Shown piece by piece: positions 27,189 through 36,337 of a stretch of DNA of 64,000 bases. This DNA is from Clostridium sp. AN503 (lineage in GTDB: Bacteria; Bacillota; Clostridia; Lachnospirales; Lachnospiraceae). Position 1 is the stretch's first letter. Each line of letters begins with the position of its first letter. The position numbers were made by a program, and so were the translations under genes. The notes under the pieces are model-generated. The model was not told the DNA's origin. It saw only the letters and a list, made by a program, of their open reading frames with translations, and made no database searches. The stretch spans positions 1,518,817-1,582,816 of the forward strand of contig NZ_JBFDTP010000001.1 of assembly GCF_040719375.1 (NCBI RefSeq), given 5' to 3'.

Positions 27189-27973
27189 TACAACAGCACA
27201 CCTCCCGTCAACACGCCGTACAGCGCGATCACGAATCCCACGCCTATGGCAATGCAGAAAAATACAAGCACTGAATCCATCATTCGGACAGAACCAGATA
27301 TGTAGTCGCCGTCCGCCATATCTCGGATCCCATTGGTGAAAGCCATTCCGGGGACCATTAGGATAATGGCGCCGATCATCATCGCTTCCAAGTGCGAACC
27401 CAGCTTCAGCCGGTAGCAGAGGATGCTTAAGAGAGTCACCCAGGCTCCGCCGATGATATTGCATACGATTTTGGAAAAATGCGGTTTCCCGATCCGCAGC
27501 AGGTAAAACTGCAGCAGGACGCCGATGAAAAAGGAGCATATAAAATCCTGCAGGTTTCCTCCGAACATAAAACTGAAACAGGCGCCTGCAATACCTGCGG
27601 ACGCGATTTGCAGCTTTGCCGGAAAACCTGGCATGTTTTCTATCCGGTTTAACTCCTCCCGCGCTTCTTGAAGCGTAAAGGCATGTTCCTCGATCTGCCG
27701 GGAGAGCTGGTTGACTTCAGCCACCCGGCTTAAATTCGCGTTGTTGACCGGTATCTGCAGCACCTTTGCAAACTGCGTCTCCTCCTCGTCGCCGGAGGTC
27801 ACAAAAATGCCGTTGCTCAGTACAAAAGCGCTTGCTGATTTCAGCCCATAGTAATGACAGATGCGGTAGACGGTATCTTCCACGCGGAAGATCTCGGCAC
27901 CATTTTCCAGAAGGATCCTGCCGGCCTGAAGCGCCACCAGCAGGATCTCCCGTTCCCGTTTTGCCTGTTCCAT
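27188..27973 (-). CDS. ThrE-type threonine/serine exporter, N-terminal subunit
   Basis: 261 residues. ThrE/DUF1212 domain: an N-terminal cytosolic part (ILLENGAEIFRVEDTVYRICHYYG, FVTSGDEE) and about five helices ending in FVIALYGVLTGGVLL. The start at 27973 has AAGGGGG just upstream. Exports Thr/Ser or similar small amino acids together with the next gene; proposed from family, not tested. Confidence 0.9.
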   Translation of the reverse strand: MEQAKREREILLVALQAGRILLENGAEIFRVEDTVYRICHYYGLKSASAFVLSNGIFVTSGDEEETQFAKVLQIPVNNANLSRVAEVNQLSRQIEEHAFTLQEAREELNRIENMPGFPAKLQIASAGIAGACFSFMFGGNLQDFICSFFIGVLLQFYLLRIGKPHFSKIVCNIIGGAWVTLLSILCYRLKLGSHLEAMMIGAIILMVPGMAFTNGIRDMADGDYISGSVRMMDSVLVFFCIAIGVGFVIALYGVLTGGVLL

Positions 27974-27995
27974 AGTTGCCCCCTTTGATCCCGGA

Positions 27996-28712
27996 TCACG
28001 GCTCAAGCAGGAAGACCTGTCCTTCTTCTGTGATCTCCATGATCCTGTCCCGGTATTCCTTTGCACATTCCAGCTCCTTAAACTGCCGGATCAGGCCGTA
28101 CTCCTCCCAGAAATGCATGGGAAATACGGTCCCTGCGCCTACCATCCTCATAAACGCATCCAGCCCCAGCGAAAACAGATCTTCCTGCCGTCCGTCCAGC
28201 GGAACCATCGCCACATCGGGGAGGAATCCTTTGCTGTGGATCAGCTCAAGCTCCCGCCTGTAGTTGGCGCTCATATTGTTGTTCCAGGAAAGCGGCTCCT
28301 CCTTCCAGCGCCAGTCGTTCAAGTCTCCGGCGTGATAGATGGTCTTACCGCCTGTTTCCACCATAAAAGCTACGCCCTCATCGGTGGATTTGAAGGCAGT
28401 GATGCAGATACCGCCTCCGTCAGGCAGACGGAGCGTCCTGCCCGGGTCCATAAATTCGGTATGGCAGTTTAATTTCTCGGGAACCCGGTTCTGCCAGATA
28501 TCGTCTGACAGGACAAAGCGGATGCGTGGATGGGTCTGGGCCAGCTCAAAGATCTTTGGGCTGAAATGGTCCCCATGGCGGTGGCTGGCAAATACGATCA
28601 AGTCCTTGTCCCGGGCCAGGTCCGGCAAAGGACCTCCCACAAAATCAAACAGCAGCAGCGCCTGGTCTGTCTCTGCCAGGAATCCGCTGTGATGGATATA
28701 GGTTATCTTCAT
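27996..28712 (-). CDS. MBL-fold metallohydrolase
   Basis: 238 residues. Metallo-beta-lactamase fold with the HRHGDH motif (HxHxDH zinc ligands), TIYHAGDLNDW and MHFWEEY. Starts MKITYIHHSGF at 28712 with GAGGA upstream. Resembles the UlaG/YtnP-like uncharacterised group; substrate unknown. Ends 22 bases before the ThrE operon and probably heads it. Confidence 0.85.
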   Translation of the reverse strand: MKITYIHHSGFLAETDQALLLFDFVGGPLPDLARDKDLIVFASHRHGDHFSPKIFELAQTHPRIRFVLSDDIWQNRVPEKLNCHTEFMDPGRTLRLPDGGGICITAFKSTDEGVAFMVETGGKTIYHAGDLNDWRWKEEPLSWNNNMSANYRRELELIHSKGFLPDVAMVPLDGRQEDLFSLGLDAFMRMVGAGTVFPMHFWEEYGLIRQFKELECAKEYRDRIMEITEEGQVFLLEP

Positions 28713-28817
28713 ATATGATTCCTCACTTTCTGAGCTGGGTGTGCATATCCGGATGCAGCATATATGCATGTATCATACCACAAATCCCGGTGAAATAAAA
28801 CTGGAACAGAGCTTGAG

Positions 28818-29073
28818 TTTCCGCATATTGCAGCGGCGGCGGGCGGGGGATCGGACAGCATGGTTTTTGTTCCGGTTTCGGTTCTAAGAAGCTGTAAGCC
28901 CTCAGAATTTTCTTAAAAACCTGCCAGTGGAAGGGGCAACTCGCTAACGCTCAGACAACCCCTTCCGCTGTCAGAACAGAAAATCCTGAAGGCTAACATC
29001 TTCTAAAGACCTGCAAAGTCACAAAAACCATGCTGTCCGATCCCCAGCCCGCCGCCGCTGCAATATGCGGAAA
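28818..29073. repeat. 256-bp near-perfect palindromic element
   Basis: The whole stretch folds on itself. Outer arms: 28818-28870 and 29021-29073, 53 bp with a single mismatch. Middle arms: 28887-28913 and 28978-29004, 27 bp with four mismatches. Apical stem: 28925-28936 and 28959-28970, 12 bp with one wobble; loop 28937-28958 (CAACTCGCTAACGCTCAGAC...). It occupies the 443-base gap between the MBL gene and the DUF378 gene and encodes no protein. Possible identities: a non-autonomous palindromic repeat/MITE, or the gene of a long-hairpin RNA. The mismatches concentrate in the middle arms. Confidence 0.85.
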
Positions 29074-29093
29074 CTGTCTCAAGGAACAGAAAA

Positions 29094-29125
29094 GTACCCT
29101 AACAGCTCTGCGGCTATTAGGGTAC
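29094..29125 (-). terminator. Terminator of the DUF378 gene and probably the pot operon
   Basis: Perfect 9-bp stem GTACCCTAA/TTAGGGTAC (29094-29102 with 29117-29125), extended by AGC/GCT pairing, followed on the minus strand by TTTTCTG. It lies 31 bases beyond the stop at 29156. Confidence 0.75.
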
Positions 29126-29155
29126 AGTTTACTTCGTTCAACAAAAAGCTCTTAT

Positions 29156-29368
29156 TTACTGGGCTTCAACATTTCCTGTCCGCATATAAAAACTGATCAG
29201 ATAAAGCCCGCACAGTCCTACCAGAGCGTAGATGATTCTGGAAAGCCAGGACATGCTTCCGAACAGAAAAGCCACCAGGTTGAAGTCGAAGAATCCCACC
29301 AGACCCCAGTTCACCGCACCGATAATCGCGATGGTCAGTGCCGTATAATCCAATGCCTTATTTCTCAT
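29156..29368 (-). CDS. DUF378 small membrane protein
   Basis: 70 residues, two hydrophobic helices (about 8-28 and 42-62) with the DUF378 signature ITIAIIGAVNWGLVGFFDFNLVAFLFG. AAGGAGGTAG precedes the ATG. Function unknown for the family. Lies 52 bases after potD and may be read from the pot operon. Confidence 0.9.
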   Translation of the reverse strand: MRNKALDYTALTIAIIGAVNWGLVGFFDFNLVAFLFGSMSWLSRIIYALVGLCGLYLISFYMRTGNVEAQ

Positions 29369-29420
29369 GGCGCTACCTCCTTTACACAGGTAGTATGTGC
29401 CAAAATGGACAGATTATACA

Positions 29421-30545
29421 TCAGTTGGATTTGACTTCTTTCCACAGGTTATTGTAGATGGCATCCACGTCATCGCCCAGATACATGTACACTTCACTGT
29501 TTGTTAAAGAGTCCATATCCGGGAATACGGATTTGTTGTTCCTTACATCTTCATCCAGCAGCTCTAAAGCGCCCTTGTTCGGGGTCGGATAGGTGATGTA
29601 CTCAAAGTTGGCCTTGGCGATCTCCGGACGGCAGAGGAAATCGATCCATTTCTCTGCATTTTCCTTGTTCCTGGCATTTTTCGGGATGACCCAGGAATCC
29701 AGCCAGAGGTTGGTGCCCTCCTCTGGGAGCACATATTCCAGGTTGTAGTCTAAGCCCAGGTTTTCCACTTCCTCCTGGATGTAGAGCATTTCGCCGGAAT
29801 AGATGACGCCCACTGCGGCCTCGCCGCCGATCATCTTGTCGCGTACCTGGTCGATGACATAAGCCTGGACAAGAGGCTTCTGGTCGATCAGATCCTGTTT
29901 TGCCAGCTCTAATTCTTCTTCACTGGTGCTGTTCATGGAGTAGCCGTCTTTTTTGAGCGCTACCATAAATGCGTCGCGGACACTGTCCTGCATAAGGATC
30001 TCGCCGCTTAAACGCTCGTCCCAAAGGTCCTCCCAGCTTGTGGGCGGCTCTACTCCAAGCTCTTCCAGCCGTTTTGTGTTGTACAGGATGCCCACGGTCC
30101 CCCAGCAGTACGGCACGGAATATTTGTTTTCCGGATCGAAGGTCCTGGACATCTCCATATAAGCCGGATCGATCTGGTCGGCGTTGGGGATATTGTCAAA
30201 GTTAAGCTCCGCCAGCAGGTCATTTTCGCGCATCTTCTGGATCATGTAGTCGGACGGGCAGACCACATCGTAGTTGACAGCGCCGGCCTCGATAACCGGA
30301 TACATCTCCTCATTGGTCTCAAATAAGTCATAGACTACCTTGATGCCGGTCTCTTCCTCAAACTGGGAGATCACGTCCTCGTCAATATATTCGCCCCAGT
30401 TGTAGACGAAAAGCTCATTGGACCCGGAATCCCCGCCGGAACCGTCTGGCGGCATGCTGCCTTCCGGGCCGCCTCCGCAGCCGGACAGAAGGGTGGAAGC
30501 GGCAGTCAGGACTGCCAGGGACAGTGCAAATACTCTTTTTTTCAT
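29421..30545 (-). CDS. potD: Spermidine/putrescine-binding lipoprotein
   Basis: 374 residues from the ATG at 30545 (GAGGAG 7 bases upstream; the ATG two codons earlier is too close). Lipobox LLSGC, Gly/Ser linker, then a PotD-type binding protein: NELFVYNWGEYIDEDVISQFEEETG, DVVCPSDYMI, NLWLDSWVIPKNARNKENAEKWIDFL. Last transporter gene of the pot operon. Confidence 0.93.
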   Translation of the reverse strand: MKKRVFALSLAVLTAASTLLSGCGGGPEGSMPPDGSGGDSGSNELFVYNWGEYIDEDVISQFEEETGIKVVYDLFETNEEMYPVIEAGAVNYDVVCPSDYMIQKMRENDLLAELNFDNIPNADQIDPAYMEMSRTFDPENKYSVPYCWGTVGILYNTKRLEELGVEPPTSWEDLWDERLSGEILMQDSVRDAFMVALKKDGYSMNSTSEEELELAKQDLIDQKPLVQAYVIDQVRDKMIGGEAAVGVIYSGEMLYIQEEVENLGLDYNLEYVLPEEGTNLWLDSWVIPKNARNKENAEKWIDFLCRPEIAKANFEYITYPTPNKGALELLDEDVRNNKSVFPDMDSLTNSEVYMYLGDDVDAIYNNLWKEVKSN

Positions 30546-30579
30546 AATCATTCTCCTCTTGTGGTTTTACAGGGTTAAC

Positions 30580-31377
30580 CTATTTGCCTGCCTGTTTCCT
30601 GCGGGGTGCAAAATTGCTGATGATCAGCAGCACCAGGACGGTGGCAAAAATCACGGTAGACAGTGCGTACATGGAAGGTTTGATGCCGCGCCGCACTTCA
30701 CTGTAGATCAGGGTGGACAGGGTGTTGATGCCCGCTCCTCTGGTGAAATGCGTGATGATGAAATCATCCAGCGACATGGTGAAAGCCAGCAAAAATCCCG
30801 ACAGCACCCCCGGAAGGATATCCGGGAACACCACCTTGAAAAATGCGTATACAGGACCTGCGCCCAGATCCATGGCGGCCTCGTAGGTGGAACGGCTGGT
30901 CTGCTTCAGTTTCGGCATGACGCTTAGGATCACATACGGGATGTTAAAGGTAATATGCGCGATCAGCACAGTTTTAAATCCCAGTGAGATGCCAAATGCG
31001 ATGAACGCCAGCATCAGGGAGATACCGGTCACGATATCCGCATTCAGCATGGGGATATTGGTGATGCCCATGAGTATGGTCTTTGGCAGGGCCTTCATGC
31101 TGTTTATGGCGATGGAGGCGGCGGTGCCGATGACGGTCGCGATAAGAGCCGATAAAAATGCGATCATCAGCGTGTTGTACAGGGCATCCATAATGTTGCG
31201 GCTGGCGAACATCTGGGTATACCACTGCAGTGTGAACCCGCCCCACTGGGTACGGGATTTGGAACTGTTGAAGGACAGGACCACCATGGTGGCTATCGGT
31301 GCATACAAAAAGATCATGATGATGACCAGATAGAAATCCTGCCAGATTTTCTTGAAATTCTGTCTCAGCCGGCTCAT
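30580..31377 (-). CDS. potC: Spermidine/putrescine ABC permease PotC
   Basis: 265 residues, six helices, with the EAA loop AAMDLGAGPVYAFFKVVFPDILPG that docks the ATPase. Start and stop abut potB (its ATG begins at 31377, the last base of potB). Inner-membrane subunit of the polyamine importer. Confidence 0.93.
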   Translation of the reverse strand: MSRLRQNFKKIWQDFYLVIIMIFLYAPIATMVVLSFNSSKSRTQWGGFTLQWYTQMFASRNIMDALYNTLMIAFLSALIATVIGTAASIAINSMKALPKTILMGITNIPMLNADIVTGISLMLAFIAFGISLGFKTVLIAHITFNIPYVILSVMPKLKQTSRSTYEAAMDLGAGPVYAFFKVVFPDILPGVLSGFLLAFTMSLDDFIITHFTRGAGINTLSTLIYSEVRRGIKPSMYALSTVIFATVLVLLIISNFAPRRKQAGK

Positions 31378-32189
31378 CAGAATGCACTCCCCTCTCCGTT
31401 TTTGTCATACTTGGCGATCAGCGCCATGCTTATGAGGATAAATATCATCAGCACCAGAGAAAGCCCGGAGCCCAGGTTCCAGTTGCTGCCTTTGGTAAAC
31501 TCCTGCTCAATGACGTTGCCGATCAAAAGGATCTTGCTGCCGCCCAATAAGTTGGAGATCACGAAGGTGGTCAGCGCCGGCACAAATACCATGGTGATGC
31601 CGCTGATCACACCCGGCAGGCTTAATGGAAACCACACCCAGAGCAGTGTCTGGGTAAAATTGGCGCCCAGATCCCGGGCCGCGTTGATGGTATTGTCGTC
31701 AATCTTGCAGAGCACGTTGTAGATCGGAAGCACCATAAAGGGCAGGAAGTTGTATACCATGCCCAGCACGATGGCGCCCGGCGTGTTGATCAGGTTCTGC
31801 CTGGGCAGATGCAGGGAAGCGAGGATCCCGTTGATCACGCCGCTCTTTTCCAGAAGGGTCTGCCATGCCAGGGTACGCAGCAGGAAGTTCATCCACATGG
31901 GAAGGATGAAGATAAATACAATAAAGCTTCCCTGCCCCACGCCGCGGTTTCTCAAGATCATCGCCAGCGGATATGCCAGAAGCAGGCAGATGACCGTGCT
32001 CACAAAAGAGAGCAGCAGAGATAAAAACAATGCTTTGGAATGCTCCGGCGTGGCGATGGACAAAACGTTTGCCAGGGTAAAGGCCCCGGACTTGTCCGTC
32101 AGTCCATAGAAAAAGATCAGCGCCAGCGGGATGACGATGAAGCCAACCATCCATACCAGGTAAGGCCCGGCTAAAATTTTCTTATTCAT
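31377..32189 (-). CDS. potB: Spermidine/putrescine ABC permease PotB
   Basis: 270 residues from MNKKIL at 32189, overlapping the end of potA by 8 bases. Six helices; EAA loop INAARDLGANFTQTLLWVWFPLSLPG. Pairs with PotC. Confidence 0.92.
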   Translation of the reverse strand: MNKKILAGPYLVWMVGFIVIPLALIFFYGLTDKSGAFTLANVLSIATPEHSKALFLSLLLSFVSTVICLLLAYPLAMILRNRGVGQGSFIVFIFILPMWMNFLLRTLAWQTLLEKSGVINGILASLHLPRQNLINTPGAIVLGMVYNFLPFMVLPIYNVLCKIDDNTINAARDLGANFTQTLLWVWFPLSLPGVISGITMVFVPALTTFVISNLLGGSKILLIGNVIEQEFTKGSNWNLGSGLSLVLMIFILISMALIAKYDKNGEGSAF

Positions 32190-33258
32190 TGACACCCACA
32201 GCCTCCTCATCTTCCGAAGCCGGCTTGTTCATGATCTGGATATCGAAGGGGTCCACATGGATGCCCACCTCTTTGCCCACCGGGCACATATCCGTCGAAT
32301 GGACCAGCCACTCAAAGCCGTCAGGGGTAGTGACCTCCATCTCGTAGTGCACACCCTTGAAGATCAGGTGGGTGCATACGCCGGTCAGGATCCCTGCGGA
32401 CGGGTCAACCAGGTCGATATCCTCGGGCCGGATGACCACGTCAACCGGCTGGTTGATTCCAAAGCCCTTGTCCACACAGGGGAAGTTTGCGCCGAAGATC
32501 TGCACCAGTTCGTCGCGGAGCATAATACCCGGCACGATGTTGCTCTCGCCGATGAAGTCCGCAACAAATGCATTTTCCGGCTCGTTATAGATCTGCTCCG
32601 GGGTACCCATCTGCTGGATATAGCCCTGGTTCATGACCACAATGATGTCGGACATGGTGAGCGCTTCCTCCTGGTCGTGGGTCACATAGATAAAGGTGAT
32701 GCCCAGCTCATTCTTCAGGCGGATCAGCTCGTACTGCATATCCTGCCGGAGTTTTAGGTCCAGCGCGCCTAAAGGCTCGTCGAGAAGCAGCACCTTCGGT
32801 TCGTTGACGATGGCGCGGGCGATGGCGATCCGCTGCTGCTGGCCGCCGCTTAAGGAATCCACGCTCCGTTTCTCAAAGCCGTCTAAGTTCACCAGCTTTA
32901 AGGCATATTTGATCTTGTCGTCGATATAAGCCTTCGGTTTGTTCTTGATCTTTAAGCCGAACGCGATGTTTTCCGCAATGTTCATATGGGGGAACAGCGC
33001 GTATTTCTGGAAAACGGTGTTGAGCTGCCGCTTGTTGGGCGGGATCTTCCCGATATCCTGTCCGTCGAAGATCACCTGTCCTTTATCAGCGGTCTCAAAT
33101 CCGCCGATGATCCGGAGTGTTGTGGTCTTGCCGCAGCCGCTGGGACCCAGGAGGGTTACAAAGGTGTTTTCCTTTACGGAAAGGCTTAGATCGTCCAGGA
33201 CCATGGTCCCGTCGAAGCTCTTGGAAATATTTACTAAATCAATTAAAGACTGACCCAT
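32182..33258 (-). CDS. potA: Spermidine/putrescine ABC ATPase
   Basis: 358 residues. Walker A GPSGCGKTT, Q loop, signature LSGGQQQRIAIARA, Walker B VLLLDEPLGALD, switch His in THDQEEAL, then a C-terminal TOBE regulatory domain (VDVVIRPEDIDLVDP). AGGAGG 9 bases before the ATG. Powers import through PotBC. Preceded by the HTH-cupin regulator, 23 bases upstream. Confidence 0.95.
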   Translation of the reverse strand: MGQSLIDLVNISKSFDGTMVLDDLSLSVKENTFVTLLGPSGCGKTTTLRIIGGFETADKGQVIFDGQDIGKIPPNKRQLNTVFQKYALFPHMNIAENIAFGLKIKNKPKAYIDDKIKYALKLVNLDGFEKRSVDSLSGGQQQRIAIARAIVNEPKVLLLDEPLGALDLKLRQDMQYELIRLKNELGITFIYVTHDQEEALTMSDIIVVMNQGYIQQMGTPEQIYNEPENAFVADFIGESNIVPGIMLRDELVQIFGANFPCVDKGFGINQPVDVVIRPEDIDLVDPSAGILTGVCTHLIFKGVHYEMEVTTPDGFEWLVHSTDMCPVGKEVGIHVDPFDIQIMNKPASEDEEAVGVNE

Positions 33259-33281
33259 CTTAAGTTTCCTCCTGAAGGTAA

Positions 33282-33815
33282 TTAAAAGCTTGGCGGTGAG
33301 CTGACCCAGATCAGGACTGCGCCGGTTTTGCTGGTAAGATAATGCTTTTTATCCGATATAAAGTAGAAAGACTCGCCTTTTTTTGCTTTGTAGGTCCGGC
33401 TTCCGATGTGTATGGATATGGCGCCCTGGAGCACGTAGCCGAACTCCTCCCCCTCATGGGGATTGTCCGGGTAGGTGGAGCCTCCGGCCTCCAGGGTAAG
33501 GAGGATCGGCTCCATCACATTTTTCTGGGCGTTGGGGATGATCCACCTGATATCATTCTTCAGATCCGCGTCATATTTTTCAAAATAATCAGCTTTTCCG
33601 AAAACGATCTGCTCCTCCGGGGTCTCGTTGAAAAATTCTCCCAGTGACGTCCCCAGACACTGCAGGATATCAGTCAGGGTTGCAATGGAAGGGGAAGTCA
33701 GATTCCGCTCCAGCTGGGAGATAAAGCCCTTGGAGAGCTCTGCGCGGTCCGCCAGCTCCTCCTGCGTAAGCCCTTTTACGACCCGCAGTTCCTTCAGTTT
33801 TAAACCGATGTTCAT
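33282..33815 (-). CDS. XRE-type regulator with C-terminal cupin domain (PuuR-like)
   Basis: 177 residues. Helix-turn-helix at about 8-62 (KGLTQEELADRAELSKGFISQLERNLTSPSIATL) and a cupin sensor domain at about 105-175 (HEGEEFGYVLQGAISIHIGSRTYKAKKGESFYF). First gene of the pot operon, so it probably senses polyamine or a derivative and controls its own operon. A candidate operator lies 34 bases upstream. Confidence 0.9.
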   Translation of the reverse strand: MNIGLKLKELRVVKGLTQEELADRAELSKGFISQLERNLTSPSIATLTDILQCLGTSLGEFFNETPEEQIVFGKADYFEKYDADLKNDIRWIIPNAQKNVMEPILLTLEAGGSTYPDNPHEGEEFGYVLQGAISIHIGSRTYKAKKGESFYFISDKKHYLTSKTGAVLIWVSSPPSF

Positions 33816-33848
33816 TCGTATGCCTCCAGACTGATACTAACCAAAAAG

Positions 33849-33863
33849 TTTACTTATAGTAAA
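33849..33863. promoter_or_regulatory. Candidate operator of the HTH-cupin regulator
   Basis: TTTACT-TAT-AGTAAA, a perfect 6-bp dyad with a 3-base centre. Related half sites (AGTAAA, TTTAGT) recur between 33880 and 33915 in this AT-rich 247-base divergent region. On the minus strand TTGTGT, 18 bases, TATATT gives a weak promoter candidate inside it. No convincing promoter was seen for the plus-strand gene at 34063. Confidence 0.4.
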
Positions 33864-34062
33864 TGAATGTAAAAATAATATAAAAGTTTAGTATTAATAA
33901 ACACAAAGTAAATCTAATTATACTGAAAAATATCCGTATGTCAATACATTGTGAATAGATTTTTTTCGGATTATGTGGTAAGATGTTCACGTAGACAGTA
34001 AGAAGTCACAAATTACGTAATCATAATGGATTTTAAATACATAACTACGAGGAGGAATGTTT

Positions 34063-35124
34063 ATGGCAGCAAAAGGAAAATACATGGCGTATGTCGGTTC
34101 CTATTCCTATAACGGCAAAGCTAAGGGTATCACGGTATATGATGTGGACGTGGAAAAAGGCGTTTTCCGTGAGCGCTGTGAGGTAGAGGTTGACAATTCC
34201 TCCTATCTGATCGCATCTACGGATGGCAAGACCTTATATTCGATCGCAGATGAAGGGGTAGTGGCGTTCCGTATCCTGGAGAACGGAAGCTTATCGAGGC
34301 TGAACAGCGCCAAGATCAAGGGAATGCGAGGCTGCCATCTGTCCACGGATAAGAATGATAAATATGTGTTTGTCTCCGGGTTCCACGATGGGAAAGCGAC
34401 GATCCTGCGGCTGCGCCGTGACGGAGGCGTGGGCGAGATCGTGGACGGGGTGTTCCATAAGGGATTAGGGAGCGTAGCGGACCGGAATTTCCGTCCCCAT
34501 GTGACCTGTACCAGAAGGACGCCGGACGACAAGTATGTGATGGTCGCCGATTCGGGACTTGACCAGGTGAAGATCTACCGGTTCAACGAGCAGGATGAAC
34601 ATCTGATGCAGGTGGACGCGATCCGCTGCGATTTAGAGTCGGCGCCCCGTTGTTTCCGGTTCAGCTCTGACGGGAAGTTCATCTACCTGATGTATGAGCA
34701 GAAGAACGTGATCGACGTTTATACCTATGAAGGAGGGGACCGGGTGCCGGTGATCGAGAAGATCCAGACCATCTCCACCACAGCGCCGAAGCACAACCAG
34801 CTGACGGCAGCCTGTTCCATGCGGTTTTCAACGGATGAGAGGCATCTGTTCTGCGGGAATGCGGGGGACGAGACGGTTTCCGTCTACAGCCGTGATCCGG
34901 AGACCGGGCTTCTGACACAGCTCTGCTGCCTGCCCATCAGCGGTGAGTATCCCAAGGATCTGTGTGTGTTCCCGGATGACAGGCATCTTGCATCCATCAA
35001 CCATGAGAGCGGTACGATCACATTTTTTAAGGTGGATTATGAAAAAGGTCTGCTGATCATGAGCGCCAATGAGATCCGGTGCAATGAGCCGAACAGCTGC
35101 GTGATCATCAAGGTCGGTGATTGA
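34063..35124 (+). CDS. Lactonase-family seven-bladed beta-propeller protein
   Basis: 353 residues. Belongs to the 6-phosphogluconolactonase/carboxy-cis,cis-muconate cyclase-like propeller family (pfam Lactonase): YVGSYSYNGKAKGITVYDVD, RPHVTCTRRTPDDKYVMVADSGLDQVKIYRF, SGEYPKDLCVFPDDRHLASINHESGTITFF. No signal peptide. Start at the second ATG (GAGGAGG 7 bases upstream). Family members hydrolyse sugar lactones; the actual substrate is unknown. Followed 49 bases later by aroC. Confidence 0.88.
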   Translation: MAAKGKYMAYVGSYSYNGKAKGITVYDVDVEKGVFRERCEVEVDNSSYLIASTDGKTLYSIADEGVVAFRILENGSLSRLNSAKIKGMRGCHLSTDKNDKYVFVSGFHDGKATILRLRRDGGVGEIVDGVFHKGLGSVADRNFRPHVTCTRRTPDDKYVMVADSGLDQVKIYRFNEQDEHLMQVDAIRCDLESAPRCFRFSSDGKFIYLMYEQKNVIDVYTYEGGDRVPVIEKIQTISTTAPKHNQLTAACSMRFSTDERHLFCGNAGDETVSVYSRDPETGLLTQLCCLPISGEYPKDLCVFPDDRHLASINHESGTITFFKVDYEKGLLIMSANEIRCNEPNSCVIIKVGD

Positions 35125-35173
35125 GTGCAGGCAAACGGCTGGAATAGAGAGTTGTGATCAACGGAGGAAAGAT

Positions 35174-36259
35174 ATGGCAGGTTCAACATTTGGGACCATA
35201 TTCCGAATCATGACATGGGGAGAGTCCCACGGCAAAGGCGTCGGTGTCACCATCGACGGCTGTCCCGCGGGACTTCCTCTGTGCGAGGAGGATATTCAGG
35301 AGTATTTAGACAGAAGGAAGCCGGGGCAGAGCCGGTACGCCACCGCCAGGAAAGAGGGCGATGAGGTGGAGCTCCTGTCGGGAGTATTTGAAGGTAAGAC
35401 CACGGGCACCCCGATCGCCATGATGGTGCGCAACCAGGACCAGAGGTCGAAAGACTACAGCGCGATCATGGATGTGTACCGCCCGGGACATGCGGATTAC
35501 TGTTTTGAGCAGAAGTACGGTTTTCGGGATTACCGGGGCGGCGGGCGTTCCTCGGCGCGGGAGACGATCGCGCGGGTGGCGGCAGGCGCGGTGGCATGTA
35601 AGCTGTTATCCCAATTCGGGATCACCGTGACCGCTTATGTGAAGAGCATCGGCGAGTTTGAGGTGGATCCGAAACGGTTTGATCTGGCGGAGCGGGATTT
35701 AAACAGCCTCAATATGCCGGACGCAGTGGCGGCTTCAGAGACCGCTGAGTTTTTGGAACGGATGATGGCGGCGCATGATTCGGTGGGCGGCGTGGTAGAA
35801 TGTATCGTACATGGAGTCCCCGCCGGGATCGGAGAGCCGGTATTTGACAAGCTGGACGCCTGTCTGGCCAGGGCAGTCATGTCCATCGGCGCAGTGAAGG
35901 GCTTTGAGATCGGGGATGGTTTCGCGGCGGCAAGGGCACTGGGTTCCCAGAACAACGACCCATTCCTTGCAGACGGGGATGGGACGGTAAAGAAGGCGAC
36001 CAATCATTCCGGCGGTATTTTGGGCGGCATGAGCGACGGCAGCGATATTGTGCTGCGGGCGGCCTTTAAACCGACCCCGTCCATCGCACAGGAGCAGCAC
36101 ACAGCCAACAATGCCGGACAGAATGTGGAGATCGCTATCAAAGGACGCCACGACCCTGTGGTGGTCCCGCGGGCCGTGGTGGTGGTGGAAGCCATGACGG
36201 CGCTGACCATAGCAGACCTGCTGCTGGCGGACCGGAGCGCGCGGATGCGTGAGGCCTGA
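35174..36259 (+). CDS. aroC: Chorismate synthase
   Basis: 361 residues from MAGSTFG (GGAGGAAAG upstream). Signatures GESHGKGVG, RPGHADYCF, GGGRSSARET and the C-terminal FKPTPSI and GRHDP motifs. Converts EPSP to chorismate using reduced FMN. It stands apart from other aro genes. Confidence 0.96.
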   Translation: MAGSTFGTIFRIMTWGESHGKGVGVTIDGCPAGLPLCEEDIQEYLDRRKPGQSRYATARKEGDEVELLSGVFEGKTTGTPIAMMVRNQDQRSKDYSAIMDVYRPGHADYCFEQKYGFRDYRGGGRSSARETIARVAAGAVACKLLSQFGITVTAYVKSIGEFEVDPKRFDLAERDLNSLNMPDAVAASETAEFLERMMAAHDSVGGVVECIVHGVPAGIGEPVFDKLDACLARAVMSIGAVKGFEIGDGFAAARALGSQNNDPFLADGDGTVKKATNHSGGILGGMSDGSDIVLRAAFKPTPSIAQEQHTANNAGQNVEIAIKGRHDPVVVPRAVVVVEAMTALTIADLLLADRSARMREA

Positions 36260-36337
36260 GATCCCATGAGCAGCGGAGCGCCGCGGCTATCAGGCAGACC
36301 AGACGGAACAGAATGAATCTTAAGAGGAGACAGTACA

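Noticed and set aside
27189..27539. 5' extension of the ThrE C-terminal subunit frame
   Set aside because: This part overlaps the N-terminal subunit in another frame and gives His/Arg-rich sequence; the coupled TAATG start at 27188 has a good ribosome binding site.
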